From the NCBI RefSeq assembly GCF_014896945.1, contig NZ_CP054719.1, positions 1,225,153-1,289,152 of the forward strand: a DNA stretch of 64,000 nucleotides, written 5' to 3'. Under the pieces are notes generated by a model. That model saw only the letters and a list, made by a program, of their open reading frames with translations, did not search any database and was not told where the DNA came from. Both the position numbers and the translations under genes were made by a program. This DNA comes from Candidatus Bodocaedibacter vickermanii (lineage in GTDB: Bacteria; Pseudomonadota; Alphaproteobacteria; UBA6184). Within the stretch, counting starts at the first letter, position 1. Every line of letters begins with the position of its first letter. Below are positions 17,385-27,974 of this stretch, piece after piece.

Positions 17385-18059
17385 ATGGCAGAAGAACCCC
17401 ATTATTTAGGTCATCGTGAGCGGTTGCGACAACGATTTCTAACGGAACAATCATTGTTTGATTATGAGTTGTTGGAATTGCTGTTGTTTCAAGGCAACCC
17501 AAGACGAGATACAAAACCTATGGCTAAAAAGCTATTGGATGTGTTTGGCTCGTTGGAGCGGGTATTATCAGCGGAAACGCTTGATTTGGAAAAAGCTGGG
17601 TTAAACCCATCATCGATTACGGCCATCAAAATTATATATGGGTTTCATTTAAAACTGCTGCAGCAGGCGATGTACCACCGCGAATCGTTGGATACCTATG
17701 ATCGTGTTGTGACGTATTGTCAGCGTCGGTTAGCGCCGTTGACTGTTGAGGTATTTCATATTGTGTATTTGGATACGCATTTTGGCGTTATTCGTGATGT
17801 GACGCATCAAAAAGGTACGCTTAATCACGTGACGGTATATCCCAGAGACATCATAAAAACTGCTTTAGATTGTGGAGCTGCTCAAGTGATATTGGCGCAT
17901 AACCATCCTGGGGGAGACCCCAAGCCATCCTTTGAAGATTTGCAACTGACGCACAAAATCGTAGAGTTAGGTCGGCAATTGGATATTATTGTTGTCGATC
18001 ACATTATCGTGGGACATTCGAACGTCGTGTCATTGAGAGCATTGGGGCATATAAAATAG
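17385..18059 (+). CDS. radC: RadC family JAB-domain protein
   Basis: RadC proteins carry an N-terminal helix-hairpin-helix part (GHRERLRQRFL and NPRRDTKPMAKKLL) and a C-terminal JAB/MPN metalloprotease-like domain. The metal motif HNHPGGDPKPSFED is intact. The cellular role is unresolved; an early link to DNA repair was withdrawn for E. coli. The start at ATG 17385 matches the family start, though its ribosome site is weak; the frame is open for 90 nt upstream. A decayed second copy lies about 10 kb downstream, after the chemotaxis operon. Confidence 0.9.
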   Translation: MAEEPHYLGHRERLRQRFLTEQSLFDYELLELLLFQGNPRRDTKPMAKKLLDVFGSLERVLSAETLDLEKAGLNPSSITAIKIIYGFHLKLLQQAMYHRESLDTYDRVVTYCQRRLAPLTVEVFHIVYLDTHFGVIRDVTHQKGTLNHVTVYPRDIIKTALDCGAAQVILAHNHPGGDPKPSFEDLQLTHKIVELGRQLDIIVVDHIIVGHSNVVSLRALGHIK

Positions 18060-18323
18060 TAAGGCTATTTTTCAACAGCGCGTCTGTTTGTACAAACTTA
18101 TTATCCATCACATACTTTTGAGGTAAGTAATTATTTTGAACTGGACTATATTTTTCTGTGTTGTGCAAGATATTTGTTGTTGCAGAGAATAGTTCATCAG
18201 AAGATATCCTGTGTAATAAATTCTTTATCTATTGTATTGACAAACTTTTATAAATTAACAAAAACTTCATCTTTTAGTTTTAAGATAAATATTACAGTTA
18301 ATTGAACAAACTAGTGTAATGAA

Positions 18324-20537
18324 ATGAATGCTTTGAAAAAAAATGGATTTAATCTGAATATTGGTAAGCAAATATACGGCTTGTTACTTTGCTTTTTTTG
18401 CGTTATTGCGTATTTGTCATATGCGATCTATTCTGAGAAGAAAATTGCGATTAATTTTTCCTCAAAAGAAATCCTTGGAAATAATTATATTATAGGTATT
18501 CAGCCCTTATATTATAGCCTTTTAAAAATTAAAAATGGTCAAGAACGTTCAATTCCAGACGAACATCTTTCCACATTAGATAAGGCTGAACAAAATTTTG
18601 GTGAATCTCAAGAGATGGCCACAAAAGATTTTTATGACCAATTAAAAAGTGATCTTGAGAAAATTAATAGTAATAAAGGTAGCGCATTCGAAGTTCAGGT
18701 TGAATTTACACGGTCTGCCGTTGAAAAGCTCAACAAGTTAATCAATAAAATTGGTGATTCATCAAACCTTATCTTAGATCCTGATCTTGACAGCTATTAC
18801 GTAATGGATATCATTCTTTTAAAGATTCCCTCGCTTTTAGTGACATCCTTTGACCTTCAAGAGCAAGTCCTAAAAAATATTGAAAAATCCGACAAAGCAA
18901 TCCCCTATGAAGAAAAGGCAGCATTGCTGGTTAGCAAAGGGGCAGTAAAATCATTTGTTGACGGATTAAATGCAAGTTATGCATCAATGTTAAAAGCTAG
19001 CCCAGATGGTGTAACAAGAACTAATTTAGAGGCTTCATATAAAACTATAAAAGAAGCTATGGATGCTTTTTTAAATACAGTCGATCGATTAATTACTTCT
19101 GAAAAAGTTGGGCAAGAAGATGTGAACCGTTTTATGGAATCCTATAAAAAGGTTGAACTGGAATATTTTGAATTCTGGAAAAAAGGATGTTTAGACCTGG
19201 ATAGATTATTAAGCAAACGTACCGCTGGTTTTTACAGTAAGATGCAGCAAGATTTTAGCATTGCTTTTGTGTTAGTAATTCTGTGTTTAATTGGCAGCTA
19301 TTATATTTATCGTGCCATCAATGTTCCCATCAATCATTTTGTGTCTGTGATTCAAACAGTCCGTCAAAACAATGATTACAGCAAACGCATTCAAAACATA
19401 CCTGATACAGAGTTAGGAATTTTAGCGAATTCTTTTAATACTATGCTGGAACAAATTGATATTGGAAAAAAAGCTGAAGACGAAAAACGAATCAAAGAAC
19501 AAACAGCCCTTAAAGACATTTCTGGACTTATTTTTGAAATATCTCAAGGAAATATTAGTAAACGAATCGGTACTGATGACAAGGATGGTTTTGTTAAAGA
19601 GGTCGGAAAAAGCTTGAACAATGTTCTTGATAATATTGAACGATTCCTTGCAGACGTATCTTCAGTTATGAAAGGCGTTTCAAGATATAATCTGTCTCAA
19701 ACAATAGACTCAGAATACCAAGGTGATTTTAATGCATTGAAAACAGATATAAATAACGCAATTAAATCAATCGCAGAAATAGTCAAATTGCTATCACAAA
19801 CAACAAGTCAGGTTGCCGTAACCAGTAGTGAAACAAGCTTAGCAATCAGCCAGATTTCAGATGGTGCACAGACGCAAATTTCAGCTATTGATAATGTTGT
19901 TAAACAGGTGACAACAACAACGAAATCAAACGAGGAAATTTCTGAAAATACAGGGCATGCATCAACAATGGCTCGCGAATCAGTCAAGATTGCCTTAAAT
20001 GGTAAAGAGAAAATGCGCATTATGGTTGATGTTGTAAACAACATCGCAGAAAACAGTGCAAAAATTAACAAGATTACAGAAACGATTGAAAAGATAGCAA
20101 ACAAAACAAACCTATTATCCCTGAATGCAGCAATCGAAGCTGCCAGAGCAGGCGAGCATGGAAAAGGGTTTGCTGTTGTTGCGGACGAAGTTGGAAAGCT
20201 TGCATCCAGTGCGGCTGACTCGACACAAGAAATATCCATGCTAATTCAAGAAGCAACAACAGAAGCCTATAGAGCTGTTGAGTCTGTTAATTTGATTAGT
20301 CAGGATATGGAACAAATTCAAAAGTTTATTGAGAAAAATGATGAAATTATCAACAAAATAGCCTCTTCAATTATTAATCAAAATATTTCTTTGGTGAACA
20401 TTCAGGGAAATATGAAAGATTTACAGGGTGTGGCTAGTAATAATGCTGCGGCATCTGAAGAAATAACATCAACAGCGATTGACTTGGCTAAAATATCCGA
20501 CGTCGCACGCAAAGAATTAAATAAATTTAAGGTATAA
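18324..20537 (+). CDS. Methyl-accepting chemotaxis protein
   Basis: The 737-residue receptor has a membrane helix at about residues 17-36, a periplasmic helical sensor region to about 310, a second helix ([20 protein letters not shown]), a HAMP domain ([20 protein letters not shown]), a second HAMP-like stretch, then the signalling hairpin with the conserved tip [20 protein letters not shown] and [12 protein letters not shown]. No C-terminal CheR-tethering pentapeptide is present. It is the first gene of a tight seven-gene operon, preceded by 264 bp of AT-rich DNA without a gene. The ligand is unknown. Confidence 0.93.
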   Translation: MNALKKNGFNLNIGKQIYGLLLCFFCVIAYLSYAIYSEKKIAINFSSKEILGNNYIIGIQPLYYSLLKIKNGQERSIPDEHLSTLDKAEQNFGESQEMATKDFYDQLKSDLEKINSNKGSAFEVQVEFTRSAVEKLNKLINKIGDSSNLILDPDLDSYYVMDIILLKIPSLLVTSFDLQEQVLKNIEKSDKAIPYEEKAALLVSKGAVKSFVDGLNASYASMLKASPDGVTRTNLEASYKTIKEAMDAFLNTVDRLITSEKVGQEDVNRFMESYKKVELEYFEFWKKGCLDLDRLLSKRTAGFYSKMQQDFSIAFVLVILCLIGSYYIYRAINVPINHFVSVIQTVRQNNDYSKRIQNIPDTELGILANSFNTMLEQIDIGKKAEDEKRIKEQTALKDISGLIFEISQGNISKRIGTDDKDGFVKEVGKSLNNVLDNIERFLADVSSVMKGVSRYNLSQTIDSEYQGDFNALKTDINNAIKSIAEIVKLLSQTTSQVAVTSSETSLAISQISDGAQTQISAIDNVVKQVTTTTKSNEEISENTGHASTMARESVKIALNGKEKMRIMVDVVNNIAENSAKINKITETIEKIANKTNLLSLNAAIEAARAGEHGKGFAVVADEVGKLASSAADSTQEISMLIQEATTEAYRAVESVNLISQDMEQIQKFIEKNDEIINKIASSIINQNISLVNIQGNMKDLQGVASNNAAASEEITSTAIDLAKISDVARKELNKFKV

Positions 20538-20539
20538 CA

Positions 20540-21391
20540 ATGAATAATTCAAGCGCGAAACGATTGTCAGAGATCCTTGCTTTAGAAATTAAGGAAAGAT
20601 ACGGCGTTGATTCCGTAGAGGCCGTTAGAGCAAAAATTGAAGAATTAATATTAAGCGATCCTTCATCGACTACTTTTGATCAATATTTGCAACTATCAAA
20701 AACTAAAAGTCATAATGCGGAATGGCAAAAGATTATAGAGAAAATTACAATTCATGAATCATATTTTCAACGCAATGAAAATATTTTAAACTCCGTCGCC
20801 AAGACAGTAGAGCAAATTCTTTCTGAAAAGAAAACGTTAAGAATGTGGTCAGTTCCCTGTGCAACCGGGGAAGAAGCTTATGACTTGGCGTTTATAGCGA
20901 CTGAGCGTGTGTATTATCAAAAGTACGGCACAACAACTTTAAATGATAAGCTGTTAGAAGATTTGTCCTTAGACCATGTATACATTTACGGCACGGATAT
21001 ATCTGAAACATCATTAAAGCATGCAAAGCTTGGACAATATAATGATTTAACGATGGGGGCTCTGCGTAAGTTGGATCCTGTTAGGCGCCGTTATTTTTTT
21101 ACTCAAAATCCAGAATACTATGAGGTAAAGCCTCAAATAAAACGAATGGTAAAGTTTGTTGTTACAAATGTTATGGATCCCCCATTACAGTACAACTTTG
21201 ATATAATATTATGTCGAAATATGCTGATATATTTTGGCGATGAACAAAAAAAACGATGCCAAGAAAATCTAGCACAAGCTTTAGCTCCTGGGGGGTATTT
21301 ATTTTTAGGGTCTGTTGATCAATTTTTATTAAATCCTGATGATTTTATTCAACATACCGATGAGCAATCAATCTGGTATCAGAAAAAATAG
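20540..21391 (+). CDS. cheR: Chemotaxis protein methyltransferase CheR
   Basis: CheR methylates glutamates of the receptor's signalling domain with SAM to adapt the response. The 283 residues hold the N-terminal helical part and the SAM fold, with ESYFQRNENIL, the CATGEEAYDLAFI motif I (canonical CSxGEEPYS), YGTDISETSL and DIILCRNMLIYF. It begins 2 nt after the MCP stop, and the MCP in the same operon is the obvious substrate. Confidence 0.93.
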   Translation: MNNSSAKRLSEILALEIKERYGVDSVEAVRAKIEELILSDPSSTTFDQYLQLSKTKSHNAEWQKIIEKITIHESYFQRNENILNSVAKTVEQILSEKKTLRMWSVPCATGEEAYDLAFIATERVYYQKYGTTTLNDKLLEDLSLDHVYIYGTDISETSLKHAKLGQYNDLTMGALRKLDPVRRRYFFTQNPEYYEVKPQIKRMVKFVVTNVMDPPLQYNFDIILCRNMLIYFGDEQKKRCQENLAQALAPGGYLFLGSVDQFLLNPDDFIQHTDEQSIWYQKK

Positions 21392-21401
21392 GATTTCATA
21401 T

Positions 21402-22877
21402 ATGCCAGAAATGATAATCTTTTCTCATAAAGACCAACAGTTCGCAATCAAAGCAGAATTGGTAGAAGAGATTTTACAGCCTCAAAAAATTACCATTACT
21501 CCACATACAAGTAAAATTGTTGAGGGGCTAATAAATATTCATGGAAAAATAGTATTATTGTTCAACTTTAGGCGCATACTTGAACACTATGGAAGCTCTG
21601 AAAAAATTACTGAATCAAACTTGATGGAAGTAGCTAATGTCGAAAAGCAAGCATCTAAACCCTTAAGTAACATTTTACTGATCAAACAAAACAATAGTTT
21701 TATTGGGTTGTTTATTGAAGAAGTCATTGAAAAAACAGTAATTTTAGAAGATGCAATCACAGACGCCAAAGAAAATAGCGGTCTCCTTTTTTACGCAGGT
21801 CAATTTTTACATAAGCAGCATATCATCATACTCGTATCTCTGGATATCTTAATGAGTCATGTTGCTGACGAAAATCATAAGCCAACGAATAAAAGCAATC
21901 AAATTGCATTTGGGCGAACAACATTGTTGCAAGATACAGAAAATCCCCAAAAGCATGTTGATGATATCAATGTATTAATTGCACGTATTAACACTAATTT
22001 GTTTTGTATAGAACTGGATGATATCCAAGAGTTAATCTTTCTATCCGATATTACGCCTACGCCCTTTTTGCCACCGGAAGTTTTGGGATTAGTCAATTTA
22101 AGAAATTTACCGTTAATCGTGATATCGCTTTCTCACATCATTTATGAAACAACAACATCTACGCATTATCCCTATGGTATCGTTGTAAAATCACCGAATG
22201 GGCTCATTATCTTTGCAATACATGATCTGTATAAAATTGAACGATTTGAAAAAGACAGCCGGCATTATATAAAAAAGCCAGACAAGGAAATAAAGGGGTG
22301 GCTGAAACAAACCGATAATACCTATAAAGCTATTATTGATATAAACGCAATTTTCAATAGTCCGTTGTTACAGCAATTGAATGGATACATTAATGAAAAT
22401 GAAGGTGCGGAAATGTCTTATTTATCCACAACAACTAAACGATATCTAATTACAAAAATTGAAGATGAATATTGCGGTATTTGTTTAGAAAACATCAAAA
22501 TTGTTGTTGATGAAATTAACATTCAGCAACTTCCAGTTTCAGAGTCTTCATTAATTGAAAATACATCAAACAGCTATATAAAAGGGGTTTCACAAGTTCA
22601 CGGTGAGATTATGTATGTGTTTGATACCTATAAGCTGTTAAATAAACCAACACGAGATTATAAAAACTATATTATTATCACCGTCAATAATCGTAGTTTT
22701 GTCTTGCCCATTCAAAATGTGGATATGGTAATTAATGTTAATGAATCGGATATTGAGTCTTTAGATTCTTCAGAAAGTATAATTAATAAAATTGCAAAGG
22801 TCGACAAACGATTAATTTCAATAATTGATACGTCCTATGTTTTAAACTTATTACCTAAAGTAGGTGAAATCAGATGA
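21402..22877 (+). CDS. Protein with three CheW-like domains
   Basis: The 491 residues read as three CheW folds in tandem, about 1-165, 190-320 and 345-490. Each starts with a strand rich in hydrophobics (MIIFSHKDQQFAIKAELVEEI; INVLIARINTNLFCIELDDI; KRYLITKIEDEYCGICLENI) and has a central G-L-(I/V)-x-(I/L)-x-G/N turn (EGLINIHGKIVLLF; LGLVNLRNLPLIVI; KGVSQVHGEIMYVF). CheW couples receptors to CheA; multi-domain CheW proteins are known but uncommon and may bridge array units. The start at 21402 has GGA 8 nt upstream and lies after the cheR stop. Confidence 0.8.
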   Translation: MPEMIIFSHKDQQFAIKAELVEEILQPQKITITPHTSKIVEGLINIHGKIVLLFNFRRILEHYGSSEKITESNLMEVANVEKQASKPLSNILLIKQNNSFIGLFIEEVIEKTVILEDAITDAKENSGLLFYAGQFLHKQHIIILVSLDILMSHVADENHKPTNKSNQIAFGRTTLLQDTENPQKHVDDINVLIARINTNLFCIELDDIQELIFLSDITPTPFLPPEVLGLVNLRNLPLIVISLSHIIYETTTSTHYPYGIVVKSPNGLIIFAIHDLYKIERFEKDSRHYIKKPDKEIKGWLKQTDNTYKAIIDINAIFNSPLLQQLNGYINENEGAEMSYLSTTTKRYLITKIEDEYCGICLENIKIVVDEINIQQLPVSESSLIENTSNSYIKGVSQVHGEIMYVFDTYKLLNKPTRDYKNYIIITVNNRSFVLPIQNVDMVINVNESDIESLDSSESIINKIAKVDKRLISIIDTSYVLNLLPKVGEIR

Positions 22878-23857
22878 TTAAATACATCTTAGTACACAGT
22901 CAGCAATCTATCACCACGTTTGTTAAGCAAATAATTAGCCGACTTAAATCAGATGTTACAATCGAAATATATAAGTCCATTACAGACGTTGATACAGCAA
23001 ATTTAAATCGTGATGATATTGTTTTTTTGTTACAAGGCGTTGGTTCTGAAAACGAAACTACAGTTTCTCAGGTAAAAATGCGCTGCATGATTGTTGGTTC
23101 TGGGGAAAATTTTAAGAAAATAAAGATATCGCATAATATTCCATCTAATATCATTCAAACAAGTTATATCAGTGAACTAACAAATGCATTGGAAACCATT
23201 TTTTTCAATATCGAAAATAAAATTGTTGAAAACACAGAGGCTACAGCAGAATCAGCCTTTCTTCAACACAACAGTCGCAGACCACGGAAAATTGATTTTG
23301 TGATAATTGGTGTGTCTACGGGTGGTCCAGGCGTTCTTGAAGAGTTTTTAAAAGATATTAATGAACTATGTGTTCCAATCTTGATTGCTCAACATTTACA
23401 AAAGGGGTTTTCAAGCCAGCTTTCAGCATATCTACAGGAATTATCAAAAAACACAGTTATCGAAGTATCATCAAAAGTTGAGTTAAAAACAGGGCAAATT
23501 GCCATAGCGCAATCTGGTTTTGATGTGGAAATCATTAAACAAAATGATAAGGTTTTTGCCGTTAGAAAAGATCTTAACGACGATCCATTTCATCCGTCCA
23601 TTGACAGATTATTTCTTTCTGCGAGTCTCTTGGACGAATCAATTGTAGCAATAGTTTTAACAGGCATGGGAAAGGATGGAACTATCGGCGCTAAATCATT
23701 AAAGGCATCCAGCAAGTATATTATTGCTCAAGAACCCTCAACGTGTGTTGTTGATGGAATGCCAAAATCTATAATTGAATCTGGTTTAAGCGATGCGATT
23801 TTAACACCACAAGAAATTATAGAACACATCAATGCGTGGTCAAAGTTTCATGAATAG
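22874..23857 (+). CDS. cheB: CheB methylesterase with degenerate receiver
   Basis: CheB removes methyl groups (and deamidates) from receptors. The C-terminal catalytic domain is complete: S148 (GVSTGGP), H174 (AQHLQKGF) and D268 (TGMGKDGTIGA) with spacing like E. coli S164/H190/D286. The N-terminal 120 residues lie where the receiver should be but lack the acidic pair and the phospho-acceptor aspartate, so normal phospho-activation is unlikely. A stand-alone receiver is encoded next. The start overlaps the previous stop by ATGA. Confidence 0.9.
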   Translation: MIKYILVHSQQSITTFVKQIISRLKSDVTIEIYKSITDVDTANLNRDDIVFLLQGVGSENETTVSQVKMRCMIVGSGENFKKIKISHNIPSNIIQTSYISELTNALETIFFNIENKIVENTEATAESAFLQHNSRRPRKIDFVIIGVSTGGPGVLEEFLKDINELCVPILIAQHLQKGFSSQLSAYLQELSKNTVIEVSSKVELKTGQIAIAQSGFDVEIIKQNDKVFAVRKDLNDDPFHPSIDRLFLSASLLDESIVAIVLTGMGKDGTIGAKSLKASSKYIIAQEPSTCVVDGMPKSIIESGLSDAILTPQEIIEHINAWSKFHE

Positions 23858-24284
23858 TATGTCTTTTAAAATATTGATCATCGATGACTCACTTATGATG
23901 CGGACACTGTTAAATAACATTGTAAGCACAGAAAATTATTGTGAAATTGTAGGTCTTGGATCAAATGGAAAAGAAGGCCTTGAACTAGTTAAACACCAGC
24001 AGCCCGATTTAATTTTTTTAGATATTGAAATGCCAGTTATGAATGGTATTGAATTTTTAAAACGGGTTCGCTTAATCAGCAAGGCAAAAGTTATTGTTGT
24101 TAGCTATATAGTTAAAGATAACTTAGTGAACAGACAAATGCTTGAAAGTTATGGAGCAACTACGGTTATTAGCAAACCATCAGGTAGCTTAAGTCTGAAT
24201 TTAGATGAAGAGCGCGGGAAAGAAATAATAAATATAATTAGATCATTTTATCCAAATCAAGGTGGTTTGCATGACAAGAATTGA
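23850..24284 (+). CDS. Single-domain response regulator, CheB-receiver-like
   Basis: The 144-residue receiver has the acidic pair D12-D13, phospho-acceptor D58 (LIFLDIEMP), the Ser/Thr position (VVS) and the KPSG lysine. Its end (GATTVISKPSGSLSLNLDEE) looks more like the receiver and linker of CheB than CheY. With the neighbouring CheB lacking a working receiver, it may act in trans on it, or work as the CheY output. Starts at 23850 or 23859 are both possible; both are tied to the cheB stop. Confidence 0.85.
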   Translation: MNSMSFKILIIDDSLMMRTLLNNIVSTENYCEIVGLGSNGKEGLELVKHQQPDLIFLDIEMPVMNGIEFLKRVRLISKAKVIVVSYIVKDNLVNRQMLESYGATTVISKPSGSLSLNLDEERGKEIINIIRSFYPNQGGLHDKN

Positions 24285-26646
24285 CGATCTTTGGAATATT
24301 TTTGACGTTGAATATCAACAACACATTCAGGATGCTGACAGTTGTATATTTCAAGTTGTTTCAATGCAACCTTTTGATTCACAGGATGTTTTAAGAAAAA
24401 TATTTAGATCCTTTCACTCTTTAAAAGGGCTGGCTCGTGCGATGGATTTGGCTGGGTTAGAAGAAGTAACTCACAAATGTGAAGATTATTTGAATTATCT
24501 TACAGAACACGTTGATTTATTTGATATGGAAACAGCCCATGAATTGGGTACAATTTTAGCTGAGATTCAGGAAATATGTCATGAGATTTCTCAAAATAAG
24601 CAAAATGTTACTCCTAAATCAACATTTTTAGAGCAAGTCAATCACCTGTTAAACAAAAAGAATTCACCAGATGTTAGTGAAAAAAATCTAAAACAACCTG
24701 AAAAAGTTAATTCTGTTGATGAGGGTACCCGTCCCGAATCAATCCAATCAAATTTGGTAAATGATATTACTGAAACTGATACAGGTGTTATTCAATTTTT
24801 CATTGAACTAATTAACGATCTTTTAAAAGGGCTTTCATCTCCAAACGATCAGCTTGACCACGCACAAAACCTTTTGATAAACGCGTGCAAGGAAATGAAG
24901 ATATATTCTCTTGTTCCGATTATTGAGAGTGTTAAACCCGATGATTTAACATTTGCAAAAGACTTGATAACTGAATTGTTAGCGGCTAAAACAAAAGAGA
25001 ACAGAGATTTCATAGGGTTTGACACTATTGGATGTTTTTTGAATAATATTCTAATTCCTGTGTTGAAATTGATTCATCAAAAAGATGATATGGGTACACC
25101 TCTTATATTACTCACAATAGTCGAGCAATACCTGCCTATTAAAGTATCAGATCCTGGGTTAAAAACCTTGATTCAGGAAAAATTGAAAGTAAGTTTGCCA
25201 TATGATTCAAAGAGTGTTTTACAAAACCTTGAAGACTTAATAGGTGCTCTTAATCATGCAACGCAAAAAGAACTTAAAGTCCTCCCTCAAACTGACGTGC
25301 CTACTAATGCATCAGTGAAGGTCGGTGATTCAATTGCCACAATTAAGCCAACTGCGTCAGCTCCGGTTCCTTCAGATATAGAAAAATCCATTCGTGTTTC
25401 GGGAAGCACTCTTGAAAAGTTTATGGATAATATCGGCGAAATTGTATTAAACAACACGCGACTCAATCATTTTTTAACAGATAAAAACTATAAAGATTTA
25501 TTGAATCAAATTCAGTTTTTAATGAAAGGTAAGAAAAATTTTGACGATGAACTGCTAGAAAAAGTTAGAAGTCTTGTTGATCAGATTGATACAAAAAATG
25601 AAAGCCTTAACGATAGCATTCATTCATTAAACAGTTCATTAAGCACGCTTCATGACACGGCCTTAGATCTTCGTGTTGTTCCCATGGAACTAATCTACAG
25701 AAGACTCCCTAGAACGGTTAAGCTGCTTGCAACTGATTTAAAGAAAGAAGTTAACCTTTATCTTGAGGGGCAAGATGTTCAAATTGATAAGATTATGGTT
25801 GACACCTTATCTGACCCCATTATACACATTTTACGTAATGCCTTAGACCATGGTATTGAATCGCCTGAAGAGCGCGAAAAACAAGGGAAAAATAGAGTCG
25901 GCAAAATTACAGTAAAAACAGAACAACAGGGCAGTCGTATTCAATTGCAAATTATTGATGATGGTCGAGGAATCAGTAGAGAAAAGATACTCAATAAAAT
26001 TATTGAAAAAGGGTTGTTGTCAGCGACAGAAGCTGCAGCCTTACCCGATGAAAAAATTCTAAATTATATATTTAATCCTGGCTTTTCAACTGCAGCAGCA
26101 GTATCCAATATTTCTGGTCGTGGTGTTGGAATGGATATTGTTAGAATGAACGTAATGCAGTTGGGAGGAACCATAGGCATATCCTCAGAGGTTGGAAAAG
26201 GCACAACGTTTACAATCAGGGGACCCATTACGGCAGCCATACAAGATGTTTTGATAGTTTCAACGAACAACCAAAAAATAGCAATTCCCAATAGCTATGT
26301 TAACGAGGTTTTACAAATCTCTCATGAAGATATTATGACATTAAAAAACAATCCAGCCTGTATTTTAAGAGATCAATATCTGCCCATAATAAACTTGGGA
26401 TATTCCCTGGGTTACTCTGACAATAAGGTAACTTCAGGTGCTTCACATGTAATTGTTGTGATATCACGGATGGGCGCTATGATTGGAATTGAAGTTGAAC
26501 GGATTATAGAAAAAACACAAGTGTATATGAAAGAAGTAGATTCCAGTATCACCTCAATCTTTGGAATTGGTGGGGCTACTATTCGGGGAAATGGTGAGGT
26601 AATGATAATATTAGACTGCGAAGATATTTTTGATAGCGTAAAGTAA
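24271..26646 (+). CDS. cheA: Chemotaxis histidine kinase CheA
   Basis: CheA is the soluble kinase of the receptor array. Domains in order: HPt P1 with phospho-site H49 (RSFHSLKGLARA), a long linker region of about 200 residues, P3 dimerisation helices (about 370-470), P4 ATPase with N-box HILRNALDHGIESPEER, G1 DDGRGI and G2 GRGVGMDIV, and a C-terminal CheW-like P5. The ATG at 24271 follows AAGGTGG and overlaps the receiver gene by 14 nt. The 791-residue length is large for the family because of the linker. Confidence 0.94.
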   Translation: MTRIDDLWNIFDVEYQQHIQDADSCIFQVVSMQPFDSQDVLRKIFRSFHSLKGLARAMDLAGLEEVTHKCEDYLNYLTEHVDLFDMETAHELGTILAEIQEICHEISQNKQNVTPKSTFLEQVNHLLNKKNSPDVSEKNLKQPEKVNSVDEGTRPESIQSNLVNDITETDTGVIQFFIELINDLLKGLSSPNDQLDHAQNLLINACKEMKIYSLVPIIESVKPDDLTFAKDLITELLAAKTKENRDFIGFDTIGCFLNNILIPVLKLIHQKDDMGTPLILLTIVEQYLPIKVSDPGLKTLIQEKLKVSLPYDSKSVLQNLEDLIGALNHATQKELKVLPQTDVPTNASVKVGDSIATIKPTASAPVPSDIEKSIRVSGSTLEKFMDNIGEIVLNNTRLNHFLTDKNYKDLLNQIQFLMKGKKNFDDELLEKVRSLVDQIDTKNESLNDSIHSLNSSLSTLHDTALDLRVVPMELIYRRLPRTVKLLATDLKKEVNLYLEGQDVQIDKIMVDTLSDPIIHILRNALDHGIESPEEREKQGKNRVGKITVKTEQQGSRIQLQIIDDGRGISREKILNKIIEKGLLSATEAAALPDEKILNYIFNPGFSTAAAVSNISGRGVGMDIVRMNVMQLGGTIGISSEVGKGTTFTIRGPITAAIQDVLIVSTNNQKIAIPNSYVNEVLQISHEDIMTLKNNPACILRDQYLPIINLGYSLGYSDNKVTSGASHVIVVISRMGAMIGIEVERIIEKTQVYMKEVDSSITSIFGIGGATIRGNGEVMIILDCEDIFDSVK

Positions 26647-26657
26647 GGAATCATACG

Positions 26658-27941
26658 ATGAGATTGCCATTAATATTATATATCGAAGATAGTCCATTTT
26701 ATCAAAAAATGTTATTGGATATTATTGGCGTTGATTATGAAATGCACTTTGCAGATACCGGCTTTTTAGGAATTGTTAAAGCACTTTCAGTGCTTCCAGA
26801 TATTATTTTCCTTGATGTGCAATTGCCTGATGCTCGGGGTCCTGAACTGATCAAGACAATCAAAACGTACCTGCCAAAATCCATTATCATCATGGTAACT
26901 AGTGATAATTCAGCTCAAACTGTCGGTGAATCAAAAGAGTTAGGCGCTAATGGGTACATAATAAAACCATTTTCCGTTGCGCAAATAAATAAGCATCTTG
27001 ATAAGTGGCAGGCAGAATTTAAACATTCGCCCCGGATAGTGTCTACTCCAGAGATTGCCCAAAAAGTAGCCGAGCTCATTCAGGAACAAGAAGCCGTCGA
27101 AGGTGTTGAAAAAATAAACAAATACCAAGTGTGGATGGAGAAAAAACTCCCCATGACATTGCCGTTTGTTTTCTTAGAAGTTGTTGAAGTGCCCGTAATT
27201 TTTAATGATGCTAAACAGATATGTACCACAGTATTAGCCTTTGCATTGGAATTTAACGGGGACGTTAGTTGCATAGGATCTTGGAATGAAATGAAGACAA
27301 AATCCACAATTAGCGCATATTTAATTAAGTCTATGATTAAAAGTTTAAAAAATAGAGAATTAAACGATATCTACACCTTAATTTTAGATCCCAAGCTCAC
27401 AGGTTTTATATCAGAATTTCAATCGGCTTATTCAAAGACAATCATTGCGCAGCGCTTAATTCCGTATCATAAGATATTTTACACGCAAGACCTTGAAGTA
27501 AAAAAAATAGGGCGCAAGTTAATATTGATTCCAGCGTTTATGGAGTTTGAAAAATCTTTGGAAATGTTGAACTCGCTGAGTTCATCTCTAGATAACGATG
27601 TTGTTGAGGTTCGCAATAACTTAGTCCTTGATTTATTACACATAAAACATCTATTTTCATTGGCTCCTGAAATACGATTAATCCTTTTGGATACCCGCTG
27701 GCTGATGATAATCATTAAGCATTTTTTATCAATCGCAGAACATCAAAACCTATTTGATTCAGTTAATATGTTGCAGTCGGTTATTGTGTCAAAACTGGCT
27801 GAAAAAAATGTTAAAAACTTTTATGATCTCCACGTTAAAAAAGATGATTGCGTTTATACAAGCAAAGAATATAAAGATGCAATGTTCATATTTTCACAAA
27901 CTATTCCCGATAGGTTTCCTCAAAACGAGCGTTTTGTTTAA
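26658..27941 (+). CDS. Response regulator with unknown output region
   Basis: Residues 1-120 are a complete receiver (E10-D11, phospho-acceptor D53, TSDN, lysine in YIIKPFS). The remaining 300 residues contain no HTH, GGDEF, HD-GYP or methylesterase marks that I can see; they are mixed helix/strand (ITLPFVFLEVVEVPVIF, VVEVRNNLVLDLLHIKHLF). It is the last gene of the chemotaxis operon, 11 nt after cheA, so it is the probable phospho-output of CheA to a non-standard target. Confidence 0.8.
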   Translation: MRLPLILYIEDSPFYQKMLLDIIGVDYEMHFADTGFLGIVKALSVLPDIIFLDVQLPDARGPELIKTIKTYLPKSIIIMVTSDNSAQTVGESKELGANGYIIKPFSVAQINKHLDKWQAEFKHSPRIVSTPEIAQKVAELIQEQEAVEGVEKINKYQVWMEKKLPMTLPFVFLEVVEVPVIFNDAKQICTTVLAFALEFNGDVSCIGSWNEMKTKSTISAYLIKSMIKSLKNRELNDIYTLILDPKLTGFISEFQSAYSKTIIAQRLIPYHKIFYTQDLEVKKIGRKLILIPAFMEFEKSLEMLNSLSSSLDNDVVEVRNNLVLDLLHIKHLFSLAPEIRLILLDTRWLMIIIKHFLSIAEHQNLFDSVNMLQSVIVSKLAEKNVKNFYDLHVKKDDCVYTSKEYKDAMFIFSQTIPDRFPQNERFV

Positions 27942-27974
27942 ATCTGAAGACCATACAAAAGCATAGCTAAACAC

